Positions 23,153-31,720 of a DNA stretch of 64,000 nt are shown in pieces. Source of the DNA: JBBQXH01 sp963710975 (GTDB lineage Bacteria; Actinomycetota; Thermoleophilia; Gaiellales; Gaiellaceae). Position numbers and translations under genes: made by a program. The first letter of the stretch is position 1, and each line of letters starts with the position of its first letter. Location: the NCBI GenBank assembly GCA_963710975.1, contig CAVQCG010000003.1, positions 372,001 through 436,000 of the forward strand, given 5' to 3'. The notes beneath the pieces were generated by a model. It was not told the origin of the DNA and searched no databases. It saw nothing but the letters and a program-made list of their open reading frames with translations.

Positions 23153-25421
23153 CGTCTCGCGCGGGCTCGAGCGCGAGCTCGAGAACCTCTCCGAGGCTCA
23201 TGACGGGGTGGAAGGTCATCTCGTCGCGCACATCCTCCGGTACATCGTCGATGTCCGCCCGGTTTCGCTCGGGGACGATCACGTCCGTCAGCCCAGCCGC
23301 GCGCGCGGCGAGAACCTTCTGCTTCAGCCCGCCGATCGGCAGGACGCGACCCTGGAGCGTTACCTCGCCGGTCATTCCGACAGTGTGCTTCACCGGCCGC
23401 TTCGAAAGAAGCGACGCGAGCGCGGTTGCCATCGTGATCCCGGCGCTCGGCCCGTCCTTCGGGATCGCGCCCGCGGGGACGTGCAGGTGGAAGGAGCGAT
23501 CGTCGAACGCCGAGTCGTCGATTCCGAAGTCGGACGCGTGTGCCTTGATATACGAGAGCGCGATGCGTGCCGACTCCTTCATGACGTCGCCGAGCTGGCC
23601 GGTCAGCAGGAGCTCGCCGTTTCCCTTCATGGCGGTAGCCTCGACGAACAGGACGTCGCCTCCGGTGCCGGTCACGGCAAGGCCGGTTGCGACACCCGGA
23701 GTCGCGGTGCGCTCCGCCGCCTCCTGGAAGAACTTCTGGCGCCCGAGCGCCTCGCGCACGGCGTCGATGTCCACCGTGACCGGCGCCTCGGCCGTCTCGG
23801 AAGCGATCTTCGTCGCCGTCTTGCGGAGGATCTTCCCGAGCTCACGCTCGAGCTGGCGCACGCCGGCCTCGCGCGTGTACTCCGTGACGACGGTCTGGAT
23901 CGAGAGGTCGGGAATCTCGGCTTCGCCGTCGAGGAGGCCGTTTCGCTCACGCTGGCGCGGCCACAGGTAGCCGCGCGCGATGGCGACCTTCTCGTCAACC
24001 GTGTAGCCGTCGAAGCGGATGATCTCCATCCGGTCGAGCAGCGGGCCGGGGATCGTGTCGGCGATGTTCGCCGTGGCGATGAACACGACCTCCGAAAGGT
24101 CGAGCTCGACGTCGAGGTAGTGATCGCGGAAAGAGTGGTTCTGGGCCGGGTCGAGCACCTCGAGCAGCGCGGCCGACGGATCGCCGCGCCAGTCGGCGCC
24201 GACCTTGTCGACCTCGTCGAGCATGATGACCGGGTTCATCGTTCCGGCATCCCGGAGTGCTCGCACGAGTCGCCCCGGGAGCGCGCCGATGTAGGTTCGC
24301 CTGTGTCCGCGGATCTCGGCCTCGTCGCGGACGCCGCCGAGCGACATCCGGACGAACTCGCGCCCGAGCGCGCGGGCGATCGACTCTCCGATCGACGTCT
24401 TGCCGGTGCCGGGAGGGCCGATGAGCGTGAGGATCGCTCCGGACTTCTTGTCCTCCGAGATCCCGCGCTCCTGGCGCAGCTTGCGCACCGCGAGGTACTC
24501 GACGATGCGGTCCTTGACGTCCTCCAGGCCGTAGTGGTCGGTATCGAGCACCTCACGCGCGTAGATCGGATCGAGTCGCTCGTCTGAGCGCTTCGACCAC
24601 GGCACGGCTATCAGCCAGTCGAGGTACGAGCGGATCATCGACGATTCGGCCGACTGCTCGCCCATCCGCTCGAAGCGGTCGAGCTCCCGCTCGGCCTGCT
24701 CGCGGACGTCGTCAGGCATTCCAGCCTCGGCGATCTTCGTTCGGTACTCGTCCGCGACGGATCCGTCGTCCTCGCCGAGCTCCTTGCGGATCGACTCCAT
24801 CTGGCGCCGCAGGATGTACTCCCGCTGCTGCTTCTGAGCACCCGACTCGACGTCCTCGCGGATGCGCTTCCGAACCTGGAGCTCGGCAAGCCGCTCGCGC
24901 TGGATCGCAAGCGCGAGCTCCAGCCGCTCTCGCACGTCGATGGTCTCGAGCAGCTCGACCTTCTGGCGGAACGAGACGTCGGGCGCATAACCCGTCGTGT
25001 CGGCAAGAGCGCCAGGCTCGCTGATCGAGCGGACGAATGCGGAGATCCGTCCATCGTCACCGCGGATCTCGAGGATCTCCTCGACGACCGCGCGATACTC
25101 CTGTTCGAGCTCGCGGATCCTCGCGTCCTTCATGTCGGGATCTGGCTTGGCCTCGACGTCGACGCGGAGCGTTCCAGCCGGATCAGTGTGTGCTGCGCCG
25201 GCGACGCCCCGGTGCAAACCGCTCACCGAAACGGCTCGACCACCACCCGGCAGCCGTACCTCCTCGACGACTTCGCCGACGGTCCCGACCTTCGCGTACT
25301 CACCCTCGTGGACGGGGACGAGCAGAACTCGATCCTCGCCGTGGGTCTCGACGGGCAGCGCGATCGTCATGTTCGGGAAGACGACGACGTCCTCCAGGGG
25401 AACGAGCAGAAGAGCCTTCAT
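23139..25421 (-). CDS. lon: ATP-dependent protease La (Lon)
   Basis: The 760-residue protein has the N-terminal LAN domain (LVPLEDVVVFPNMTIAL), a central coiled coil, the AAA module with Walker A GPPGTGKTSIGESIA and Walker B VIMLDEVDKVG, and the C-terminal peptidase with catalytic serine in PKDGPSAGITMATALAS and lysine in GGLKQKVLAARAAG. ATG at 25421 is preferred over the in-frame TTG one codon earlier because GAGGTGAAC lies at the right distance. A TATAGT -10-like box is at 25462-25457 on the minus strand. No HAIR or CIRCE heat-shock element was found. Lon degrades damaged and regulatory proteins in the cytosol. Confidence 0.96.
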   Translation of the reverse strand: MKALLLVPLEDVVVFPNMTIALPVETHGEDRVLLVPVHEGEYAKVGTVGEVVEEVRLPGGGRAVSVSGLHRGVAGAAHTDPAGTLRVDVEAKPDPDMKDARIRELEQEYRAVVEEILEIRGDDGRISAFVRSISEPGALADTTGYAPDVSFRQKVELLETIDVRERLELALAIQRERLAELQVRKRIREDVESGAQKQQREYILRRQMESIRKELGEDDGSVADEYRTKIAEAGMPDDVREQAERELDRFERMGEQSAESSMIRSYLDWLIAVPWSKRSDERLDPIYAREVLDTDHYGLEDVKDRIVEYLAVRKLRQERGISEDKKSGAILTLIGPPGTGKTSIGESIARALGREFVRMSLGGVRDEAEIRGHRRTYIGALPGRLVRALRDAGTMNPVIMLDEVDKVGADWRGDPSAALLEVLDPAQNHSFRDHYLDVELDLSEVVFIATANIADTIPGPLLDRMEIIRFDGYTVDEKVAIARGYLWPRQRERNGLLDGEAEIPDLSIQTVVTEYTREAGVRQLERELGKILRKTATKIASETAEAPVTVDIDAVREALGRQKFFQEAAERTATPGVATGLAVTGTGGDVLFVEATAMKGNGELLLTGQLGDVMKESARIALSYIKAHASDFGIDDSAFDDRSFHLHVPAGAIPKDGPSAGITMATALASLLSKRPVKHTVGMTGEVTLQGRVLPIGGLKQKVLAARAAGLTDVIVPERNRADIDDVPEDVRDEMTFHPVMSLGEVLELALEPARDVALS

Positions 25422-25537
25422 CAAAGTTCACCTCAACCATTTCTCGGATGCACCAACTATATCAATTGAAGCTGGTACTGAAGTCCAAGCGCCAGTTTCT
25501 CGCGCTCGGAGGGGTCTTACCTCGAAAGGGGGGCCGC

Positions 25538-25573
25538 GCCAACACCCGGGATCAGGAGTTGGCCCCCGCCAAC
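25538..25573 (+). promoter_or_regulatory. Mutually exclusive hairpins upstream of the beta-helix protein gene
   Basis: GCCAAC (25538-25543), GTTGGC (25558-25563) and GCCAAC (25568-25573) occur in a row. The middle block can pair perfectly with either flanking block, giving two alternative six-base-pair stems, just five bases before the AGGAGGG ribosome binding site of the leader ORF at 25591. This is the layout of an attenuator or riboswitch-like translational switch. No known riboswitch core was recognised. Confidence 0.4.
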
Positions 25574-25590
25574 CGATAGGAGGGAGACCC

Positions 25591-25665
25591 ATGCTCGAAC
25601 CAAACGAGCCATGGCTTCGCCGTGTGCCCGGCGAGGCGTTTTGTAACGACAGGGAGATGAGCTGA
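25591..25665 (+). CDS. 24-residue leader ORF coupled to the beta-helix protein gene
   Basis: A strong AGGAGGGAGACCC stretch precedes ATG at 25591, encoding MLEPNEPWLRRVPGEAFCND then REMS. The TGA (25663-25665) overlaps the ATG of the secreted beta-helix gene (TGATG). The ORF lies directly after the alternative hairpins at 25538-25573, so the pair could form a translation-coupled regulatory leader. Confidence 0.5.
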   Translation: MLEPNEPWLRRVPGEAFCNDREMS

Positions 25666-26996
25666 TGCGGAGAGTCTTCGTCGTCGTCGCAATAGCGGCC
25701 CTGACCGGTGTATTTGCCGGAGCCGCGAGGAGCGCCACATTGCAGCCGGGGGATTCGTGGGACGCGGCCTATCGCGCCGCTGCGCCGGGCGATGTGATCA
25801 CGCTCGCCGCGGGAACCTACGGCTCGCAAACGCTCAGGTACGACGCGTCGAAGACCTCCTCGACCGACGTGGTATTCCAGCCCGCCGCCGGTGCGACCGT
25901 GACGATCAACGGCGATCTGGACATCCTCGGCGCGAAGCACATCACCATCAAGAACGTGAAGGTCACAAGCTGGATCTTCGGAACCCCGCAGAACGGCAGC
26001 TCAGGCGGGGCCCGGATGGAGGACATGACCTTCGAGGGCGTGACGTCGAGCATCTTCTTCGTCCGCTGCGGCGAAGGACGTCACCTACCAGAGGTGGCCA
26101 GATCGGCCCGTCGCACGCATGCGGCTGACAGCCCGACGATCGGAACCTACTCGGGGCTGCGCTGCCGTCCGAGAACGTCGTCTATCGATGGCGTACGCGT
26201 TCTTCGACATCGACCGGCGTGACGATCCGTCCGGCCACGTCGAGTGCCTGTTCATCCAGGACGCCGTCGGCACGACCGTCCGGAACACCGTGTTCGACCA
26301 GTGCGAGGTCTTCGACATCTACATGAACACCGATCCTCGGCGTCACCGTGCCCAAGAACACGCTGATCGAGGGCAACACATTCGGTGCGCCGACACCGAC
26401 CGGCTACTACGCGGTCTACGTCAACTCCGGTGAACGGGACCGTCGTCCGGAACAATACGATTCAGCTCCGGCCTCTACGTCGACACGGATGTCACGAGTA
26501 CGTCGGGTTGCGGGAACACGGGGATCAGCTGCCTACACGGCTGCGTGCACCAGCGGCTCACCGCCGCCTGCGCCCACGCCGACCCCAACGCCGACCCCGA
26601 CCCCGACCCCGACTCCGACTCCGACGCCAACCGCCGACCGGGGCGGATCTGTCGGTCACGATCAGCGACTCGCCTGATCCGGTGTCGTACAGAGGAGGCA
26701 GCGTCACCTACCTCGTGACCGTGAAGAACGCGGGGCCGGCGAGTGCGTCGAGTGCCAAGCTGACGATCACCCTGCCATCCGGGACGAGGCTCATATCCAC
26801 CGTCGCCGGGTGTTCCGGGACGTCGACGTTGACCTGCTCGTTCGGAACGCTCTCGAACGGATCGTCGAAGCAGGTCAAGGCGATCGTCGTCTTCTCGAGG
26901 ACGGGCTCGGCCAAGGCGACGGCATCGGTCTCGTCGTCGACGACGGATCCAAAGTCGAGCAACAACTCCGCGAGCGCGACGACCACCGTCAAGTAG
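25665..26996 (+). pseudogene. Secreted right-handed beta-helix protein with Pro-Thr linker and DUF11 domain, frameshifted
   Basis: The protein starts with a signal peptide (MRRVFVVVAIAALTGVFAGA), followed by a beta-helix region with GDVITLAAGTYGSQTL, AGATVTINGDLDILGAKHIT and later NTLIEGNTFGAPTPTGYYAV, a (PT)n linker at about 26575-26635, and a C-terminal DUF11-type beta-sandwich (DLSVTISDSPDPVSYRGGSV ... SNNSASATTTVK). The segments lie in different frames and at least four single-base indels are needed (near 26070, 26130-26190, 26335 and 26430) to join them. All segments look conserved and unmutated otherwise, so sequencing error is as likely as decay. It would be a cell-surface or extracellular carbohydrate-related protein. 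Confidence 0.75.
26576..26634 (+). repeat. Six-base CCGACC microsatellite encoding a Pro-Thr linker
   Basis: About nine near-exact copies of a CCGACC/CCGACT unit encode alternating proline and threonine between the beta-helix and DUF11 parts of the secreted protein. Such tracts change length easily and disturb sequence assembly. Confidence 0.85.
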
Positions 26997-27089
26997 CTCG
27001 CTCGACGTGCCAGGCGGCTCGCCCGGTCCTGTACGGCCCGGGCGAGCCGCCGCCCGGGAGGGTTGCGCCCGTCCCGTACTCTGAAGGCG

Positions 27090-28898
27090 ATGTCCTGGCA
27101 CGGACAGCCTTCGACCCAGATGCCCGAGCGGCCGGCCGACCGCGCCGTACGCCGAGCGAATCTCAGGCGGATCGGCCTGCTGTTCAAGCCGTATCGCGTG
27201 CGTCTCGCGGTCGTGCTGGTGTTGATCCTGTTTTCTGCAGGGCTCGGTATCGTCTCGCCCTTCCTTCTCCGCGCGATCCTCGACACCGCGATCCCGGAGC
27301 AGCGCACGAGACTCCTGACGGCACTCGTCCTGGGGATGATCGCGATCGCGGTCGTGACCGGGATCATCGGCGTCTGGCAGACCTTCATGTCGAATCAGGT
27401 CGGCCAGCGGGTGATGCACGATCTGCGCTCGGCCGTCTACCGTCATCTGCAGCGGCTGTCCCTCGCGTTCTTCACGCGCACGCGGACGGGCGAGGTGCAG
27501 TCGCGGATAGCGAACGACATCGGCGGGGTGCAGAGCGTCGTCACGTCGACTGCGACGTCGATCGTCTCCAACGTGACGACCGTGCTGGCGGCCGTCGTCG
27601 CGATGTTCCTTCTCGACTGGCGGCTCGCGGTGTTCGGGCTCGCGCTCGTCCCGCTCTTCGTGTTCCTCACGCGACGGGTCGGCGACGAGCGCAAGAGGAT
27701 CACGACCACGAAGCAGGAGACGATGGCCGACATCTCGAGCCTCGTCCAGGAGTCGCTCTCTGTCTCCGGGATCCTCCTCGGCAAGACGATGGGCCGTTCG
27801 GGCGAGCTCGCAGACCGCTTCGAATCGGAGTCCGCTCGCCTCGCGGACCTCGAGGTGAAGCAGCGGATGGCCGGACGCTGGGTCATGGCTCTGATCCAGA
27901 TGACGTTCGCGATCATGCCGGCGCTCGTCTACTGGTTCGCAGGCAGCCCGTGGGCGGGCGGGGCGATCTCGATCGGGACGCTCGTCGCCTTCACCACGGT
28001 TCAGACGCGCCTGTTCTTCCCGATCGGGCAGCTCCTTTCGGTCCAGATCGACGTTCAGACGTCGCTCGCGCTCTTCGACCGGGTCTTCGAGTACCTCGAC
28101 CTTCCCGTCGACATCGAGGAGCGCCCCGGCGCCGACCGCTTGCCGCGAGAGACGCTCCTCGGCGAGGTCGAGTTCGACGACGTTTCATTCAGGTACGGCC
28201 AGGATTGGACGCTCCATGGCGTGTCGTTCATCGTCCCGCCGGGGACGCGAACCGCCATCGTCGGCGAGACAGGTTCCGGGAAGACGACCCTCGGCTACCT
28301 CGTCGCTCGGCTCTACGACGTCGAGGGCGGAGCCGTCTCGATCGACGGCGTCGACATCCGCGACCTGACCTTCGCATCTCTCGCCGACCTCGTCGGTGTC
28401 GTCTCGCAGGAGACGTACCTGTTCCACGCCTCCGTCCGCGAGAACCTCCGGTTCGCCTGCCCGGACGCCACCGACGACGAGATCGAGGATGCGGCCCGCG
28501 CCGCCCAGATCCACCACGTCATCGCGGCGCTTCCAGACGGGTACGAGACCGTCGTCGGCGAGCGCGGCCATCGCTTCTCGGGCGGTGAGAGGCAGCGCAT
28601 GGCGATCGCGAGGACGATCCTCCGCAATCCTCCCGTTCTCGTCCTCGACGAGGCGACGAGCGCGCTCGACACGCAGACGGAGCGGCTCGTGCAGGAGGCG
28701 CTCGAGCGGCTCGAGGAGGGCAGGACGACCATCTCGATCGCCCATCGCCTCTCGACCGTCCGTGACGCCGACCAGATCGTCGTCCTCGACGACGGCCACA
28801 TCATCGAGCGTGGCACGCATGACGAGCTGATGGCACACGGCGGCAAGTACGCATCCCTCGTCGCTCGAGACGAGGCCGGCGAGCCGGTTCCGCTCTAA
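27090..28898 (+). CDS. Type IV ABC exporter, fused permease and ATPase (MsbA/LmrA-like)
   Basis: The 602-residue protein has an N-terminal six-helix exporter domain (starting about residue 40, VRLAVVLVLILFSAGLG) and a C-terminal ATPase with Walker A GETGSGKTTLGYL, Q-loop GVVSQETYLFHASVRENL, signature FSGGERQRMAIARTIL, Walker B PVLVLDEATSALD and the switch histidine in ISIAHRLSTV. ATG at 27090 is chosen; a TACTCT box lies seven bases upstream, so it may be leaderless. It acts as a homodimer or half of a heterodimer exporting lipids or drugs across the membrane. No partner half-transporter is adjacent. Confidence 0.93.
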   Translation: MSWHGQPSTQMPERPADRAVRRANLRRIGLLFKPYRVRLAVVLVLILFSAGLGIVSPFLLRAILDTAIPEQRTRLLTALVLGMIAIAVVTGIIGVWQTFMSNQVGQRVMHDLRSAVYRHLQRLSLAFFTRTRTGEVQSRIANDIGGVQSVVTSTATSIVSNVTTVLAAVVAMFLLDWRLAVFGLALVPLFVFLTRRVGDERKRITTTKQETMADISSLVQESLSVSGILLGKTMGRSGELADRFESESARLADLEVKQRMAGRWVMALIQMTFAIMPALVYWFAGSPWAGGAISIGTLVAFTTVQTRLFFPIGQLLSVQIDVQTSLALFDRVFEYLDLPVDIEERPGADRLPRETLLGEVEFDDVSFRYGQDWTLHGVSFIVPPGTRTAIVGETGSGKTTLGYLVARLYDVEGGAVSIDGVDIRDLTFASLADLVGVVSQETYLFHASVRENLRFACPDATDDEIEDAARAAQIHHVIAALPDGYETVVGERGHRFSGGERQRMAIARTILRNPPVLVLDEATSALDTQTERLVQEALERLEEGRTTISIAHRLSTVRDADQIVVLDDGHIIERGTHDELMAHGGKYASLVARDEAGEPVPL

Positions 28899-28975
28899 GG
28901 ACGCTCTCGACGAGCGCGAGAATGTCGAGCTCCCACAGTCGCGGTCGGCGGCGGCGGCTCGAACACGACGTTGAT

Positions 28976-29110
28976 CTAACCGTCGGCCCGGTTCATCGGC
29001 TTCAGGTTGATGCCCCCGTTCCCGACTACGAGGCGGTCGGGGCCGTCCGTGCCGAGCACCGCGGGCAGAGAGTCGCCGGGGAGCAGGGGCACGAACCCGA
29101 TCTCGTCGGC
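28976..29110 (-). pseudogene. Possible C-terminal fragment of a beta-roll type surface protein
   Basis: The minus strand reads FVPLLPGDSLPAVLGTDGPD followed by RLVVGNGGINLKPMNRADG and a TAG at about 28976. GTDGPDRL also occurs in the beta-roll protein at 39981-41627. The upstream part is replaced by the IS630 relic on the other strand, so this may be a gene truncated by that insertion. The similarity is short and could be chance. Confidence 0.25.
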
Positions 29111-29160
29111 GCTCGTCCCAGGTTCGTCCCTGCACCCCCCCGGGGAGAAGGCCTGAGATC

Positions 29161-29356
29161 CTCGATCGTTCGACGCAAAGCGCTGACCCCGAACGACTTC
29201 CCCAACCTCCAGGCGCTGACCGACCGACTGACCATGTTCGCCGAGCACGACCGGACGATCGCCCGCCCGTTCGACTGGAGCTTCACCCGCAACGACCTCA
29301 ACCAGGTCCTCGCAAGGATCGCCGACCGCGAGCCCGACCTCCGACTCGCGGCCTAA
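29161..29356 (+). pseudogene. C-terminal remnant of an IS630-type transposase
   Basis: The frame ends RKALTPNDFPNLQALTDRLT followed by MFAEHDRTIARPFDWSFTRN and DLNQVLARIADREPDLRLAA, the typical end of IS630-family DDE transposases of actinobacteria after the catalytic domain. The catalytic residues are absent and the upstream DNA is unrelated. It shows that an IS630 element once sat here. Confidence 0.7.
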
Positions 29357-29369
29357 CGATCAAGACTTC

Positions 29370-29383
29370 CGGACAGCTCTACT
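29370..29383. repeat. Copy 1 of a 14-bp direct repeat flanking the cupin gene
   Basis: CGGACAGCTCTACT occurs here, 14 bases past the IS630 transposase stop, and again at 29880-29893 in the same orientation. The position suggests it belongs to the IS630 terminus. Confidence 0.5.
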
Positions 29384-29782
29384 CGTCAGCCCACCAGTCG
29401 CGCTGGCCATCGACGTCTTCGCGCGGAGCCTCGCCGAGATTGGGCGCGCCGATGACGAGGATCTCGAGGCCCTCCGGCCCGGCCTCGTAGCCTCGCCACG
29501 TACCGGGCGGGACGCGCACCGCGTCCCATTCCTTGAGCTCGACGATCTCGTCGTCGACCTTCATCCGCCCGCTCCCGCGCAGGACCACGTACACCTCCTC
29601 TTGCTTCTTGTGCGTGTGGCCGTACGGAAAGCGATAGCCGGGCGGGACGCGCTGGTAGCTCAGGCCGGATTCTCGAGCTCGAGCGCCTCGGTCGCCGAGC
29701 GGAACTCCAGGTCCGGCGCGCCGTCGAACCTGGAGCCGATGTCCTCCAGATCCTCCTTGATGTTCCTGAGCGTGAACGGCAC
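29379..29782 (-). CDS. Cupin domain protein, one frameshift
   Basis: From GTG at 29782 one frame reads PFTLRNIKEDLEDIGSRFDG and continues to EALELEN; the other continues GLSYQRVPPGYRFPYGHTHK, EEVYVVLRGSGRMKVDDEIV and WDAVRVPPGTWRGYEAGPEG. Loss of one T near 29673 explains the split. The histidine pair GHTHK and the glutamate EEVYVVL form the metal site of a single-domain cupin of about 134 residues. The substrate is unknown. The gene lies between two copies of a 14-bp repeat next to an IS630 relic and may be part of a small transposed or rearranged segment. Confidence 0.7.
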
Positions 29783-29879
29783 GGCGCAATCCTATGGCAC
29801 CGCGCAGGACGTGCCATCGCGCTACATAACTTCGCCGCCGGCCGCGCGGCTCCTTCAACCCAGTTCTAATCCGTACTTA

Positions 29880-29893
29880 CGGACAGCTCTACT
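29880..29893. repeat. Copy 2 of the 14-bp direct repeat
   Basis: CGGACAGCTCTACT is identical to 29370-29383, with further partial identity on both sides (TTAC versus TTCC before it; AG versus CG after it). The two copies bracket the cupin gene. Confidence 0.5.
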
Positions 29894-29974
29894 AGCGCGA
29901 GCAGACCGGCCAGGGCGAGCGCGATAGTGAGCGCGATCCTGATGAACCTGGACTATCAGCCGTACCTGGGTGGA

Positions 29975-30881
29975 TCATCGCCCCAAGGGGTGAAGTGCCG
30001 CCTCCTTCGCCTTGACGAGGCTCGTCACCGCCTGATTCACGGGGCGCGGGATCGAGCCGTTGATGACCTCGATCTCAGATGGTCTGCCGGCAAGGAAGTC
30101 GAGCAGAGTGGACGGTCGCGCCTCGGGCATCCGCGAGCCGAACGTCCGCGCATACTCGACCGGGTCGTCGAAGGAGAGAGCGATGCCGCGTGCGCCGGCC
30201 TCGTCGCTCGCCTCGGACGCGCAGGCCCGGGCGACCCTCCAGGCATCAGGGCTGGCCAGCACTTCGCCGATGGGACACTCGAGAAGCACGCACACGCCGC
30301 TGAAGGTGACGTTGCAGACGAGCTTCTCCCAGATCGCGCGCAGCAATGTTGTCGTCGGCCTCGACACGGAAGCCGGCGTCGCGCCACACTTCGGCCGCCA
30401 GTTGGATGCGTGCCGAGGCGGGCCCGCGAAGCTCGCCGAGGCGAATCAGCTCCCAGCCGTTGTGATGGACGTGGCCAGGCGCCCGGATCGACGCGCCGAA
30501 TCCCCCTGCGACTCCGACCGCGACACGCTCGGCACCCAGGATGGCTGCAACCCGGTCAGCGCTGCCGAGCCCGTTCTGAATCGCCAGCACGAGCGTGTCC
30601 GGCCCGACGAGCGGCGCAGCATCTCGTGCTGCGGCCTCGACATTCAACGCCTTGGTCGCGATCACGACGAGATCGGCGACGCCGGCTTCGCCCGGGTCCG
30701 TCGTGGCGTTCAGCGTCACGATCCGGTCGCCGCTCGCGCCTTCGACGCGAAGCCCGCGTGCGGCGATCGTCTCGACGTGCTCCTGCCAGGTGTCGATCGC
30801 CCAGACCTCGTTCCCGGCCTCGGCGAGGAGCCCCGCGTAGACGGAGCCCATCGCCCCGGCGCCGACGACGGCGATCTTCAC
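29975..30881 (-). CDS. Ketopantoate reductase family protein (ApbA/PanE-like), one frameshift
   Basis: The N-terminal Rossmann domain MKIAVVGAGAMGSVYAGLLA (GxGxxG) with DLVVIATKALNVE and LAIQNGLGSADRV, and the C-terminal helical domain IWEKLVCNVTFSGVCVLLEC with PVNQAVTSLVKAKEAA, together make a complete 2-dehydropantoate 2-reductase-type protein of about 300 residues. The two halves are in different frames joined near 30345. It would reduce 2-dehydropantoate or a similar 2-keto acid with NADPH. Its start overlaps the stop of the aldo/keto reductase gene by four bases, so it is the third gene of the PfkB operon. Confidence 0.82.
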
Positions 30882-31720
30882 GCCTGCGCCAGGCTTCCCA
30901 GCTCCTCGCCGGAGAGCTGCAGCGTGCGTGCGCCGAGGTTCTCCTCGAGGTGGGCGATCGAGCCCGTCCCGGGGATCGGCAACACGACCGGCGAGCGGGC
31001 GAGGAGCCAGGCGAGGGCTACCTGCCCGGGGGTTGCGTCATGGGCTGCGGCGATCGGACCGAGCCGACCGCCCGGCTCGGCCAGCGAGCCGGTCGCGAGC
31101 GGGAACCAGGGGATGAAGCCGATCCCGTCGAGCTCGCACGCGTCGAGCATGCCTTCGGAACGGCGATCCTCGAGGTTGTAGCGGTTCTGCACCGAGGCGA
31201 TCGGCATCACTGCCTCCGCGCGACGGAGCTCGTCGAGGGAGACATTCGACACCCCGACGTGGCGAACCTTGCCGGCCTCGCGCAGCTGCAGGAGTGCGCC
31301 GACCGACTCCTCGATCGGCACGCGGGAGTCGACGGCGTGGAGCTGGTAGAGGTCGATACGCTCGACGCGCAGCCGCCGCAGGCTCTCCTCGCACGCGTTG
31401 CGCAGATGCTCCGGCCGGCCGTCGGTCCGCCACTGACTCGGGCCGTCGCGCAGCATTCCGCCCTTCGTCGCGACGACGAGTCCGTCAGGGTACGGGTGAA
31501 GGGCCTCGGCGATGATCTCCTCGCTGACCCCTGGCCCGTAGGAGTCGGCGGTGTCGATCAGGGTGACGCCGAGCTCGACCGCACGCCGGACGACCGTGAT
31601 TGCGGCGTCACGGTCGGGCGGCTCCCCCCAGATCCCCTTCCCGGTGATCCTCATCGCGCCAAACCCGAGGCGGCCGACCTCGAGATCGCCGCCGAGCAAG
31701 AACGTCGAGGGAGCGCTCAC
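30878..31720 (-). CDS. Aldo/keto reductase
   Basis: From GTG at 31720 the 280-residue protein has LGFGAMRITGKGIWGEPPDR, the catalytic GVTLIDTADSYGPGVSEEII (Asp-Tyr), VVATKGGMLRDG (Lys) and the YQLHAVDSRVP histidine region of the AKR fold, with the NADPH site PIPGTGSIAHLEENL. The GTG overlaps the stop of the PfkB gene (GTGA) and its own stop overlaps the ketopantoate reductase-like gene start (ATGA). The substrate is probably a sugar-derived or other aldehyde. Confidence 0.9.
   Translation of the reverse strand: MSAPSTFLLGGDLEVGRLGFGAMRITGKGIWGEPPDRDAAITVVRRAVELGVTLIDTADSYGPGVSEEIIAEALHPYPDGLVVATKGGMLRDGPSQWRTDGRPEHLRNACEESLRRLRVERIDLYQLHAVDSRVPIEESVGALLQLREAGKVRHVGVSNVSLDELRRAEAVMPIASVQNRYNLEDRRSEGMLDACELDGIGFIPWFPLATGSLAEPGGRLGPIAAAHDATPGQVALAWLLARSPVVLPIPGTGSIAHLEENLGARTLQLSGEELGSLAQA

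Noticed and set aside
25425..25590. A HAIR or CIRCE heat-shock operator upstream of lon
   Set aside because: Neither CTTGAGT-N7-ACTCAAG nor the CIRCE dyad is present in the divergent region.
25500..25590. A known riboswitch (c-di-GMP, c-di-AMP or fluoride type) before the beta-helix gene
   Set aside because: Only alternative stems are visible; none of the conserved cores of these riboswitches could be recognised.
26576..26634. Tandem CCGACC repeats as a possible CRISPR-like or regulatory array
   Set aside because: The unit is six bases without spacers and encodes a Pro-Thr protein linker.
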